Notes: generated by a model from the sequence alone, not told the origin. Positions 17,158 through 25,096 are shown, numbered from the stretch's first letter. The stretch: 26,962 nucleotides of DNA from Candidatus Nanopelagicales bacterium (GCA_023254955.1 JALRKC010000002.1:1-26962), one strand, 5' to 3'. Made by a program: numbers and translations.

Positions 17158-18709
17158 AAAAATTTTTGTACCCAAAGACTCTGCGAGCAAATCTGTCGGT
17201 GCAAATGAAGTTGCGGATGCGATTCTCTCATTCGCAAAAAATAACAATTTAGATGTTGACATAATAAGAACTGGTTCCCGAGGAATGCTTTGGCTTGAGC
17301 CTCTAGTCGAAGTAGAGACCGATAAAGGTCGAGTTGGCTTTGGGCCAGTTACTGTTCAAGATGTTAAATCATTATTTGAAAATGATTTTTTAAATAGTCA
17401 AAATCATCCACTTGCACTTGGATTAGTTGATGAAATACCCTGGTTACAAAAACAACAACGCTTAACTTTTAAGCGAGTTGGAGTAATTGATCCTTTAAGT
17501 TTGTCTGACTATCAAGAGCATGGTGGCCTTGCTGGGTTAAAAAAAGCTTTGTCGCTTAAACCAGAAGACATAACCAAAACTGTTACTGACTCTGGACTAC
17601 GTGGACGCGGTGGTGCAGGGTTTCCTGCGGGAATCAAATGGAACACAGTGCGTGAAGCAATTGCTGATCAAAAATATGTTTGCGCAAATGCAGATGAGGG
17701 TGATAGCGGAACCTTTGCCGATCGGATGCTGATGGAGGGCGATCCCTTTTTACTAATCGAAGGTATGACCATCGCGGCAATTGCAGTTGGCGCAACCCAA
17801 GGATTTATTTATGTTAGAAGTGAATATCCAGATGCAATTAAAAGCTTAGAATCAGCGATCAAGGTTGCTCAAGATTATGGCTGGCTTGGTAAAAGAGTTC
17901 TAGATTCAAATCATGAATTTAACCTTGAAGTTATAGTTGGGGCAGGCTCTTATGTTTGTGGTGAAGAAACTGCAATGCTTGAAAGCCTTGAAGGCAAGCG
18001 CGGAATGGTTCGCGCGAAACCACCACTCCCAGCAATAAATGGCCTATTTGGAAAGCCAACTGTAATAAATAATGTGTTGACTTTGGCATCTGCTCCAATT
18101 GTCTTAAGTGAAGGAGCTGACTTTTATAAATCATTTGGGGTTGGTCGCTCGCTCGGTACTCAAGTTTTTCAATTGGCAGGGAACGTTAAACAAGGTGGAA
18201 TCGTAGAACTCAGCTTTGGAGTCACTTTAAGAGAATTGCTAGATGAGTTTGCGCTAGGAACCAATAGCAATCGCCCCATAAAAGCAGTACAAATTGGTGG
18301 GCCTTTGGGTGCTTATTTCCCACAAGAATTGTTTGACGTTAATTTGGATTATGAGTCAATGTTGCAACGAGGTGGCATGTTGGGCCATGGCGGAGTCGTA
18401 ATTTTTGATGACTCTGTTGATATGAGCCAACAGGCAAGGTTTGCTATGGAGTTTTGTGCAGTTGAATCTTGCGGTAAATGCACTCCCTGTCGAATTGGTT
18501 CAACTCGTGGAGTAGAGGTTATAGACAAAATAATTAATAATGAGAACAAAAAAGAAAATTTGACTCTACTTATAGACTTGTGCGAGACCATGACCGATGG
18601 CTCTCTATGCGCAATGGGGGGCTTAACTCCGCTACCTGTTCGAAGTGCCTTAAAACATTTTGCCGCTGATTTTGGGTTAGAAAAGGAGATGGCCGATGTC
18701 ACTACTTAA
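17147..18709 (+). CDS. fdsB: NAD-dependent formate dehydrogenase, beta subunit (NuoF-like, FMN/NAD)
   Basis: The flavin subunit that reduces NAD+ with electrons from formate. It has 520 residues, the usual FdsB length. An N-terminal cysteine-free thioredoxin-like domain (about 1-110) is fused to the NuoF core, as in Cupriavidus and Rhodobacter FdsB. The core has GLRGRGGAGFPAGIKW (about 150-165, NAD/FMN), YVCANADEGDSGTFADR and YVCGEETAMLESLEGKRGMV (flavin site). A C-terminal [4Fe-4S] site is formed by C442, C445 and C448 in ESCGKCTPCRIGSTRG plus C488 in GSLCAMGG. The ATG lies inside the end of fdsG and the stop lies inside the start of fdsA (14-base overlap), so the three subunits are translationally coupled. 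Confidence 0.94.
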   Translation: MSSKKIFVPKDSASKSVGANEVADAILSFAKNNNLDVDIIRTGSRGMLWLEPLVEVETDKGRVGFGPVTVQDVKSLFENDFLNSQNHPLALGLVDEIPWLQKQQRLTFKRVGVIDPLSLSDYQEHGGLAGLKKALSLKPEDITKTVTDSGLRGRGGAGFPAGIKWNTVREAIADQKYVCANADEGDSGTFADRMLMEGDPFLLIEGMTIAAIAVGATQGFIYVRSEYPDAIKSLESAIKVAQDYGWLGKRVLDSNHEFNLEVIVGAGSYVCGEETAMLESLEGKRGMVRAKPPLPAINGLFGKPTVINNVLTLASAPIVLSEGADFYKSFGVGRSLGTQVFQLAGNVKQGGIVELSFGVTLRELLDEFALGTNSNRPIKAVQIGGPLGAYFPQELFDVNLDYESMLQRGGMLGHGGVVIFDDSVDMSQQARFAMEFCAVESCGKCTPCRIGSTRGVEVIDKIINNENKKENLTLLIDLCETMTDGSLCAMGGLTPLPVRSALKHFAADFGLEKEMADVTT

Positions 18710-21533
18710 AGAGACTGACTTTGGAACCCCGGAGAGTAAATCAACGCAATCAGTAACTCTCACCATCGATGGCCAGGCGATCACCGTACCAGCAGGAACC
18801 TCAGTAATGCGAGCCGCAAAAATGCTGGAAACTTCTATCCCGAAGCTTTGCGCCACTGATTCATTAAATTCTTTTGGGTCATGTCGACTCTGTGTCGTAG
18901 AAATAGATGGCAGAAAGGGAACCCCTGCCTCATGTACGACTCCCGTAGAAGACGGAATGGTTGTTCGAACGCAGACTCAAAAGGTCGAAAAGATCCGTAA
19001 AAATGTTATGGAACTTTATATTTCAGATCACCCACTTGATTGTTTAACTTGCCCAGCTAATGGCGACTGCGAACTTCAAGACATGGCTGGAGTCGTTGGC
19101 TTGAGAGAAGTTCGCTATGGCTATGAGGGTAGAAATCATCTAAGTGCACCTACCGACTTTTCAAATCCTTATTTCAACTTTGATGAGTCAAAGTGCATCG
19201 TTTGCTCTCGATGTGTTAGAGCTTGTGAAGAAGTACAAGGCACTTTCGCCTTAACTATCGAGGGAAGAGGTTTCAACTCCAAAGTCTCACCCGGCGGCAC
19301 TGACTTTTTAAGTAGTGAGTGCGTTTCATGCGGAGCCTGTGTGCAGGCATGTCCTACTGCAACTTTAGAAGAAAAATCCGTGGTTGATTTAGGTATGCCT
19401 AATCGCACGGTGTTAACTACCTGCGCCTACTGCGGAGTTGGTTGCTCATTTAAAGCCGAACTTCGTGGAGATGAATTAGTTCGAATGGTTCCTTATAAAG
19501 CTGGTGGAGCTAATGAGGGTCATTCTTGTGTTAAAGGAAGATTTGCTTGGGGCTACGCCTCACATCCTGATCGGGTACTTACTCCCAAAATTAGAAAATC
19601 AATTGATGAGCCTTGGCAAGATGTCTCTTGGGAAGAAGCAATTAATTATGCGGCGAGCAAGTTAAAAGAAATCCAAGCCAAATTTGGTCATCAAAGTATT
19701 GGCGGCATAACTTCTTCAAGGTGCACTAATGAAGAAGTTTATGTAGTTCAAAAAATGGTGAGAGCTGCTTTTGGCAATAACAATGTTGATACTTGTGCCC
19801 GTGTTTGCCATAGCCCAACTGGATACGGCTTAAAGCAAACTTTCGGTACCTCTGCTGGAACCCAAGATTTTAAATCCGTTGAAAAGTCTGATGTGATTCT
19901 TTTAATTGGAGCCAATCCAACTGATGCGCATCCAGTATTTGCCTCAAGAATGAAAAAGCGTCTTCGTCAAGGTGCAAAAATCATCGTCGCTGACCCAAGA
20001 AAGATTGATCTAGTCAAGTCGACTCACGTAGAAGCATCACACCACTTACCGCTCTTGCCGGGAACAAATGTTGCCATGATCAATGCACTTGCCCACACCG
20101 TGGCTACTGAAAACTTAATTGATTGGGATTTTGTTAACGAGCGCTGTGATTTAACTGCTTTCAAAAAATGGGAAGCATTTATTAGGCAGCCAGAAAACAG
20201 CCCAGAAGTTGTAGAAACAATAACTGGAGTTCCCGCTGAAGAAATTCGAGCTGCAGCCAGACTTTATGCGACTGCAAAAAATGCAGCTATCTATTACGGA
20301 CTTGGTGTTACCGAGCATTCACAAGGTTCCACCATGGTTATGGGTATTGCAAATCTTGCAATGGCAACTGGAAACATCGGCCGCGAAGGAGTAGGTGTTA
20401 ATCCATTACGCGGTCAAAATAATGTTCAAGGCTCATGCGACATGGGATCGTTCCCCCACGAATTTTCGGGTTACCGTCACGTCTCAGATGATGTAGTCCG
20501 AGAACAATTCGAAGCACTTTGGGGTGCTACATTGCAAAAAGATCCTGGAATGCGTATTCCCAACATGTTAGATGCCGCAATAGTCGGCGAATTTAAAGCG
20601 ATGTTTATTCAAGGTGAAGACATCGCTCAATCTGATCCAAATACCAAACATGTCAAAGCTGCGCTTGGTTCAATGGAATTAGTTATTGTGCAAGATCTCT
20701 TCATTAATGAAACCGCAAAATTTGCCCATGTTTTTCTACCGGGTACTTCTTTCTTAGAAAAAGATGGAACATTTACCAATGCCGAGCGTCGCATAAATCG
20801 AGTAAGACCAGTAATGGCTTCAAAAACTGGAAAGCAAGAATGGCAAGTAGTAGCTGAGTTGTCAAAAACTTTAGGTTACGAAATGCATTATCAAAATTCA
20901 GCTGAGATTATGGACGAGATTGCTCAGATCACTCCTACTTTTGCCGGAGTTTCTTTTGCACACCTAGACAAAGTTGGCAGTGTTCAGTGGCCTTGCAATG
21001 AAGCTAATCCCAATGGAACCCCAATCATGCACGTTGACCAATTCGTTCGCGGCAAAGGTCAATTTATGGAAACGCATTATGTTCCTACCGAGGAACGCAC
21101 AACTAGAAAGTTTCCATTGTTGTTAACCACGGGGCGAATACTTTCTCAATACAACGTTGGTGCGCAAACTAGAAGAACCAAAAACAGCACTTGGGCGAGC
21201 GAAGATTTACTACAAATTCATCCATCTGACGCAGAATTACGTGGAATCAGTGATGGTGAATGGGTAAAACTTGCTAGCCGAGTTGGAGAAACCACACTTC
21301 GCGCAACTTTAACTTCGGATGTGCCGCCTGGTGTTGTTTACACAACATTCCACTTTCCGGTAAGTGGCGCAAATGTCATTACTACAGATTTTTCTGACTG
21401 GGCTACCAATTGCCCTGAATACAAAGTTACTGCAGTAGAAGTGATGCCAAGTTTGGCTGGCCCTGATGGCGCTAACAAATTAGCTCATTCAGATGCTAAA
21501 GATAAAGAAAGACAATTTGCAAAAAATGTCTGA
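18696..21533 (+). CDS. fdsA: NAD-dependent formate dehydrogenase, alpha catalytic subunit (Mo/bis-MGD, Fe-S)
   Basis: The catalytic subunit that oxidises formate to CO2; the enzyme is cytoplasmic, since no Tat signal is present. The 945 residues start with a NuoG-like module: [2Fe-2S] ligands C52, C63, C66, C80; a His-Cys3 [4Fe-4S] site H112, C116, C119, C125; and two ferredoxin-type sites C167/170/173/177 and C209/212/215/219. The bis-MGD domain follows, with a proximal [4Fe-4S] site C243, C246, C250, C278 (CAYCGVGCSF) and the Mo ligand C371 with H372 in DTCARVCHSPTGYGLKQT. The Mo ligand is Cys, not Sec. GLGVTEHSQGSTMVMG and NPLRGQNNVQGSCDMG are typical formate dehydrogenase blocks. The MopB C-terminal cap (about 800-930) is complete. 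Needs FdhD and Moco supply, encoded downstream. Confidence 0.96.
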   Translation: MSLLKETDFGTPESKSTQSVTLTIDGQAITVPAGTSVMRAAKMLETSIPKLCATDSLNSFGSCRLCVVEIDGRKGTPASCTTPVEDGMVVRTQTQKVEKIRKNVMELYISDHPLDCLTCPANGDCELQDMAGVVGLREVRYGYEGRNHLSAPTDFSNPYFNFDESKCIVCSRCVRACEEVQGTFALTIEGRGFNSKVSPGGTDFLSSECVSCGACVQACPTATLEEKSVVDLGMPNRTVLTTCAYCGVGCSFKAELRGDELVRMVPYKAGGANEGHSCVKGRFAWGYASHPDRVLTPKIRKSIDEPWQDVSWEEAINYAASKLKEIQAKFGHQSIGGITSSRCTNEEVYVVQKMVRAAFGNNNVDTCARVCHSPTGYGLKQTFGTSAGTQDFKSVEKSDVILLIGANPTDAHPVFASRMKKRLRQGAKIIVADPRKIDLVKSTHVEASHHLPLLPGTNVAMINALAHTVATENLIDWDFVNERCDLTAFKKWEAFIRQPENSPEVVETITGVPAEEIRAAARLYATAKNAAIYYGLGVTEHSQGSTMVMGIANLAMATGNIGREGVGVNPLRGQNNVQGSCDMGSFPHEFSGYRHVSDDVVREQFEALWGATLQKDPGMRIPNMLDAAIVGEFKAMFIQGEDIAQSDPNTKHVKAALGSMELVIVQDLFINETAKFAHVFLPGTSFLEKDGTFTNAERRINRVRPVMASKTGKQEWQVVAELSKTLGYEMHYQNSAEIMDEIAQITPTFAGVSFAHLDKVGSVQWPCNEANPNGTPIMHVDQFVRGKGQFMETHYVPTEERTTRKFPLLLTTGRILSQYNVGAQTRRTKNSTWASEDLLQIHPSDAELRGISDGEWVKLASRVGETTLRATLTSDVPPGVVYTTFHFPVSGANVITTDFSDWATNCPEYKVTAVEVMPSLAGPDGANKLAHSDAKDKERQFAKNV

Positions 21534-21723
21534 AGCATCTGTTAAACGAATGGCCAATCAAATTGCAGCGAATTTAAAAAACCGGTCAGATGCAAATGAA
21601 GCAATCTCATCACATTTAAAGTCTTTTTGGACTCCAGAAATGCTTTCAGAATTGAAGGCTTTGACTGAAAATAATCCTCAAGATTTTGATGAATTAATTA
21701 TTAAAATTGCCGCTTCGCTCTAG
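21526..21723 (+). CDS. fdsD: Formate dehydrogenase delta subunit
   Basis: A 65-residue protein matching the small FdsD subunit/accessory protein found at the end of fds operons, which is needed for full activity in some species though not always retained in the purified complex. The N-terminal KRMANQIAANL is the family's most recognisable stretch, followed by an acidic helical segment including HLKSFWTPEML. The frame also has an ATG at 21493, but the extra residues lie within fdsA and match nothing. The ATG at 21526 overlaps fdsA by only 8 bases and aligns with the family start. The stop shares CTAG with the moeA stop on the other strand. Confidence 0.82.
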   Translation: MSEASVKRMANQIAANLKNRSDANEAISSHLKSFWTPEMLSELKALTENNPQDFDELIIKIAASL

Positions 21724-22904
21724 CTCTTCCAAGGCAGGCGAATAAGTTCGACGGCTTCCCCGCTTGCCCCTTTACCTGCTTCAATAATTGCAAAATGAGA
21801 ACTTGCGGCCAATCCTCTCAGCATCATTGATCCCCAAAATTGAAGTGGTTCAACTAACCCATTATTAACTTTTACCGGGAACAGTCTCATTTCTTTCTTC
21901 GAAGTGTAGGCACTATCAGTTAAAGTCCCTGATTCTAAATCTTTCAAAAACCTTCCTTGCATTTTTTCAATAATTGGCATTGCGAGAGTTAAAAAAGATA
22001 CAAAAGCGGCTAAAGGATTACCTGGCAAACCAACTAAGAATTGATGTTTTGAATTTTTAGCTAAAAACATTGGGTGACCTGGTCGAACTTTTACTTCATC
22101 AATAACTAATTCAAATCCTGTCTGCGCTAAAGCTTGGTGCATGAAGTCGACTTCTCCAGCGGCAGTACCACCAGTTGTTAAAATTAAATCTGCCCTACAT
22201 TCTTTTATTGCTTGAATAGTTTCATTTAGATCATCTTTTATAGAAAAATTTTTACCAACCGTAGCGTCAACCGATCTGATCCAACCTGGTATCTGCATAC
22301 TTAGCGCATCACGAATTTTTCCATCGCGCGGTAATCCAGAAGTTAGTAACTCATCGCCCGAAACAATAAAGTCCACGGTTGGGTTTTCTATTACATCAAG
22401 CTCATCTAATCCGCTAGCTGCTGCTAGCCCGATTGTTGCTGGATTAATCCGCATTCCTTGGCTAAAAACCGTTGCTCCAGTTTGACCCTCGTCGCCAATT
22501 ACTCTGATGTGGTTTCCGGCAATTAATTGCTCTTTATCAAATAAATAAAGTATTTGATCTTTTATTTCTACAACTTCATGTTTAATAACCAACTCGGCGC
22601 TAGCTGGAACCATCGCACCAGTTGCAATATAGATTGCCTCATTGTCAGCAATTTCCTTAGTTTGGCTGCCTGCTAATACTTCACCAATTATTTTCCACGG
22701 ACCAGCACCTTTGACTGCATAACCATCCATCATTGCGGTATTAAATGGCGGCAAAGGATGCTTAGTCTTTAAATCTTTAGCTAATGTTTTTCCTTCAGCT
22801 TCTGCTAAAGGCAAAGAGATTATTTTCTTTGTACCAGCGGCGTTATAGGCAATTTGCCTAGCCTCATGCCAGCTGGGGTTTTCAAAGAAACTGTTCTCTT
22901 TCAT
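21720..22904 (-). CDS. moeA: Molybdopterin molybdenumtransferase
   Basis: Inserts molybdate into adenylylated molybdopterin to make active Mo-cofactor. The 394 residues have the MoeA domain order: an N-terminal region with LPPFNTAMMDGYAVKG, the MoCF domain with FIVSGDELLTSGLPRDGKIR and LILTTGGTAAGEVDFMHQAL, then VRPGHPMFLAKNS and FLVGLPGNPLAAFVSFLTLA, and a beta-barrel C-terminal domain. The MoCF signature usually reads TSGGxSxGxxD. Here the Ser is Ala (TTGGTAAGEVD), a mild departure. It stands opposite to the fds and mob genes, converging on fdsD with overlapping stops and diverging from mobA, so it has its own promoter (see 22912-22939). Together with mobA and moaC it serves the formate dehydrogenase. 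Confidence 0.93.
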   Translation of the reverse strand: MKENSFFENPSWHEARQIAYNAAGTKKIISLPLAEAEGKTLAKDLKTKHPLPPFNTAMMDGYAVKGAGPWKIIGEVLAGSQTKEIADNEAIYIATGAMVPASAELVIKHEVVEIKDQILYLFDKEQLIAGNHIRVIGDEGQTGATVFSQGMRINPATIGLAAASGLDELDVIENPTVDFIVSGDELLTSGLPRDGKIRDALSMQIPGWIRSVDATVGKNFSIKDDLNETIQAIKECRADLILTTGGTAAGEVDFMHQALAQTGFELVIDEVKVRPGHPMFLAKNSKHQFLVGLPGNPLAAFVSFLTLAMPIIEKMQGRFLKDLESGTLTDSAYTSKKEMRLFPVKVNNGLVEPLQFWGSMMLRGLAASSHFAIIEAGKGASGEAVELIRLPWKS

Positions 22905-22911
22905 GCCGATT

Positions 22912-22939
22912 ACGCTAACTGATACTCGACGTCTGACAA
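22912..22939 (-). promoter_or_regulatory. Candidate promoter of moeA, probably leaderless
   Basis: On the minus strand TTGTCA (22934-22939, five of six matches to TTGACA) is followed after 16 bases by TAGCGT (22912-22917, TAnnnT) and seven bases later by the moeA ATG. No Shine-Dalgarno is present. The 46-base gap also has to serve divergent mobA, for which I see no clear boxes. Confidence 0.5.
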
Positions 22940-22950
22940 ACTAGACCCAA

Positions 22951-23760
22951 ATGTTAAGTGTGCAAACCATAGTCATTGCCGGAGGGAAATCTTCGCGCAT
23001 GGATTATGTTGACAAATTGAACCTGCCTTTGTCTGGGAAAACTCTGTTAGAAATTGCCATAGCGAATGCTGTTGGCAAAACCTTTTTATCAACAAACTTA
23101 GATAGAAATTTTGGAGAGATTAAAACAGTTAAAGATCTAGTTTCAGATGGTGGTCCGGCAGTTGGTGTTTGGTCTTGCTTGCAGTTTGTTGATGCTGAAT
23201 ATGTTTTATTAATAGCCGCAGATCAACCCTTTATCAGTAATTACTTGAGCGATTTAATAACTAAAGCAATTTCTCATCACTCAGGGGCTTGGTTGAAGGT
23301 CGACGGTGAGCTTCAACCGTTTGCCAGTTGTGTTAAATCCTCACTTCTTTATGAATCACTTAAAGATTCTCAAGGAGTCTCTGAGTCTATGAAGCAAATA
23401 CTCAATACCTTAGATTTAGCTCAAATTTCAGTTAAGCCTAAAGGCGTATGGGACATTGATACTTGGGCAGACTATTTCTATGCTTTAGGTCAAGTAAATG
23501 AAAAGAGTGCCATGACCGAAGAGTGGATTAATACCCTAAGTCAACAACTAGATTTGAGCCTCGATTTTTTAGATCAAGAAGAAATTCTGGATCTAACACG
23601 CGAGGTTGCTCATAATATCGAGCGAAAAGCTGCCCCGTTAACAACTTTTTTGCTGGGTTATTTGGCGGGCAAAAAGGATTTGAGTAAAGAGGAAATTTCT
23701 AAATTAATATCCGAAATCGAAAATACTATTCAACAGATCAAAGATAACTCAAATGACTAA
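22951..23760 (+). CDS. mobA: Molybdenum cofactor guanylyltransferase fused to a DUF6457 domain
   Basis: Transfers GMP from GTP to molybdopterin to form the MGD cofactor used by FdsA. The N-terminal domain (about 1-185) is a MobA-type nucleotidyltransferase: IVIAGGKSSRMDYVDKLNLP (GTP loop with the conserved Lys), VSDGGPAVGVWSCL, YVLLIAADQPFI (metal-binding Asp), and WDIDTWADY near the end. The C-terminal 80 or so residues (from MTEEWINTLSQQL) match DUF6457, a small helical actinobacterial domain normally a separate gene beside mobA, with VAHNIERKAAPLTTFLLGYL as its recognisable core. An ATG at the domain junction (23512) could allow separate expression, but no strong ribosome site precedes it. 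It overlaps moaC by 8 bases. Confidence 0.85.
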   Translation: MLSVQTIVIAGGKSSRMDYVDKLNLPLSGKTLLEIAIANAVGKTFLSTNLDRNFGEIKTVKDLVSDGGPAVGVWSCLQFVDAEYVLLIAADQPFISNYLSDLITKAISHHSGAWLKVDGELQPFASCVKSSLLYESLKDSQGVSESMKQILNTLDLAQISVKPKGVWDIDTWADYFYALGQVNEKSAMTEEWINTLSQQLDLSLDFLDQEEILDLTREVAHNIERKAAPLTTFLLGYLAGKKDLSKEEISKLISEIENTIQQIKDNSND

Positions 23761-24226
23761 TAGTTTTACCCACCTAGATGAAACTGGAAAAGCCAAAATG
23801 GTAGATGTTGGTGAAAAAAGCGACTCTGTGAGAATTGCTAAGGCAAGTGGTTTAGTAACTACCAATAGCCAAGTTTTAGATTTAGTTCAAAATAATGCCT
23901 TGCCTAAGGGTGATCTATTTGCCGCTGTTCGCCTCGCTGGAATTATGGCGGCTAAGAAAACAAGTGAATTGATTCCCCTTTGTCATCCGCTTGCAATAAA
24001 TGCGATAGAAGTAGACATTGAAACGATAAAACAAGGTTTTCTAATCACTGCCATGGTAAAAACTTCAGGTAAAACTGGAGTTGAAATGGAGGCCTTAACC
24101 GCGGTAAGCGTTGCGGCTCTCACTGCAATTGACATGATTAAGGCTGTAGATAAATCGGCGATGATTACTGAGGTGAAGCTTTTAGAAAAATCTGGTGGTA
24201 AGAGCGGCACCTGGACGCGCGAGTAG
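23753..24226 (+). CDS. moaC: Cyclic pyranopterin monophosphate synthase
   Basis: Together with MoaA it turns GTP into cyclic pyranopterin monophosphate, the first stage of molybdopterin synthesis; MoaC performs the second, cyclising step. The 157-residue protein shows the complete family pattern: FTHLDETGKAKMVDVGEKSD at the start, GIMAAKKTSELIPLCHPLAI (catalytic Lys and His), KTSGKTGVEMEALTAVSVAA, DMIKAVDKSAMITEVKLLEK with the catalytic Asp and Lys, and KSGGKSG near the end. It overlaps mobA by 8 bases and is followed 12 bases later by the fdhD start codon. moaA, moaB, moaD and moaE are absent here and must lie elsewhere for the pathway to work. Confidence 0.95.
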   Translation: MTNSFTHLDETGKAKMVDVGEKSDSVRIAKASGLVTTNSQVLDLVQNNALPKGDLFAAVRLAGIMAAKKTSELIPLCHPLAINAIEVDIETIKQGFLITAMVKTSGKTGVEMEALTAVSVAALTAIDMIKAVDKSAMITEVKLLEKSGGKSGTWTRE

Positions 24227-24238
24227 TTTCGTAATCAA

Positions 24239-24331
24239 ATGACAACTCCTCGGCTAACTAAAGCAATCAATAGATTTAAAGTAAAAAAGACCGACAAGTC
24301 CACAATTGCAACTGACAGTGTTGTTGGTTAA
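24239..24331 (+). pseudogene. fdhD: N-terminal portion of fdhD, ended by an in-frame TAA
   Basis: From an ATG 12 bases after moaC the frame reads MTTPRLTKAINRFKV, then KKTDKSTIATDSVVG, then TAA at 24329-24331, then EPLEIRTESNGTDSRLAIT, leading in the same frame into the rest of FdhD. FdhD proteins normally read a residue (often Glu) followed by EPLEIR at this place, so the stop appears to replace a sense codon; GAA to TAA is one base change. The spacing (30 codons before the stop, 276 in total) fits a complete FdhD. It could be a sequencing or assembly error, a minority variant, or a real nonsense mutation. Confidence 0.75.
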
Positions 24332-24388
24332 GAGCCTTTAGAAATTCGCACTGAATCTAATGGCACAGATTCGCGCCTTGCCATAACT

Positions 24389-25069
24389 ATGCGAACTCCT
24401 GGCCATGATTTAGAACTAACTGCAGGTTTTTTATGGACTGAGGGTTTGCTCAGAAATCGAGACGATTTAATTTCTATTACTAGTTGCAAAGACCCAAATT
24501 TGACTCCCGAAGAAGCTGAGAATGTTGTGGTTGCACATTTAAAGCCAGATGCTCCAGCAATTTTAAGGCAACTTGATAGAAGATTCATGATTTCCAGTGC
24601 TTGTGGAATCTGCGGAACAACTCAAATTGAAGATCTAGTTAATCGCGGAGTCAAAAAAGTCGCTGCTTGTGAAATTGATATTGATGAGTTGGCAAAACTT
24701 CCAGAGAGAATGCGAAGTGAGCAAAATATTTTTTCTAAAACTGGTGGTCTTCATGCTGCTGGGTTGGTTGCGCCCAACGGGGAATTTATCGTAGTTCGTG
24801 AAGATGTAGGTCGTCATAATGCTGTAGATAAAGTCATTGGTTTTGCTCTGATGCAAAATATGGTTCCACTCAACGGCTTTGCCTTAGTAATTTCCGGTAG
24901 GGGTGGCTTTGAAATTGTTCAAAAAGCTGTAGCTGCAGGAATTGGGGCACTAGTTGCTGTTAGCGCACCAACCTCACTGGCTGTCGAAACCGCTCGCAAA
25001 TTTGACCTTAAATTACTTGGATTTGCTCGTGAAGGCGTTGCCACCATCTACTCTCCAGAATTTGCGTGA
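24389..25069 (+). CDS. fdhD: FdhD, sulfurtransferase for formate dehydrogenase (5'-truncated frame)
   Basis: FdhD moves sulfur from a cysteine desulfurase to the bis-MGD cofactor, adding the sulfido ligand that formate dehydrogenases need. The frame after the TAA at 24329 holds most of the protein, 226 residues from its first ATG: MRTPGHDLELTAGFLWTEGL, the sulfur-relay loop SSACGICGTTQIED, FSKTGGLHAAGLVAPNGEF, VREDVGRHNAVDKVIGFAL, and VISGRGGFEIVQKAVAAGIG. Counted from the upstream ATG at 24239 the two loop Cys are residues 122 and 125, near positions 121/124 of E. coli FdhD. No GTG or TTG start lies between the stop and 24389, so a product begun here would lack the EPLEIR strand. Without readthrough or reinitiation the formate dehydrogenase would probably stay unsulfurated and inactive. 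Confidence 0.85.
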   Translation: MRTPGHDLELTAGFLWTEGLLRNRDDLISITSCKDPNLTPEEAENVVVAHLKPDAPAILRQLDRRFMISSACGICGTTQIEDLVNRGVKKVAACEIDIDELAKLPERMRSEQNIFSKTGGLHAAGLVAPNGEFIVVREDVGRHNAVDKVIGFALMQNMVPLNGFALVISGRGGFEIVQKAVAAGIGALVAVSAPTSLAVETARKFDLKLLGFAREGVATIYSPEFA

Positions 25070-25090
25070 TTTCACTTCTTTTCTTACAGT
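25062..25090 (+). promoter_or_regulatory. Candidate leaderless promoter of the lipoprotein hydrolase
   Basis: TACAGT (25085-25090, TAnnnT) lies six bases before the ATG at 25097. TTGCGT (25062-25067), inside the end of fdhD, is 17 bases further upstream. No Shine-Dalgarno is present. The -35 is weak (TTG only). Confidence 0.35.
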
Positions 25091-25096
25091 GCTTAT

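Noticed and set aside
21493..21525. Longer start for fdsD at 21493
   Set aside because: It overlaps fdsA by 41 bases, has no ribosome site, and the added residues do not resemble the family.
16669..21533. nuoE-nuoF-nuoG of respiratory complex I
   Set aside because: The third gene has a complete bis-MGD catalytic domain with the formate dehydrogenase Cys-His pair, fdsD follows, and no other nuo genes are present.
22905..22950. Promoter for mobA in the moeA-mobA gap
   Set aside because: No acceptable -10/-35 pair or Shine-Dalgarno on the plus strand could be found by eye.
23512..23760. Separate DUF6457 gene starting at the internal ATG
   Set aside because: The frame is continuous with mobA and no strong ribosome site precedes the ATG; kept as a fusion with the alternative noted.
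24329..24331. The fdhD stop codon as a recoded selenocysteine
   Set aside because: It is TAA, not TGA, there is no Sec-type hairpin evident, and the nearby formate dehydrogenase uses Cys at the metal.
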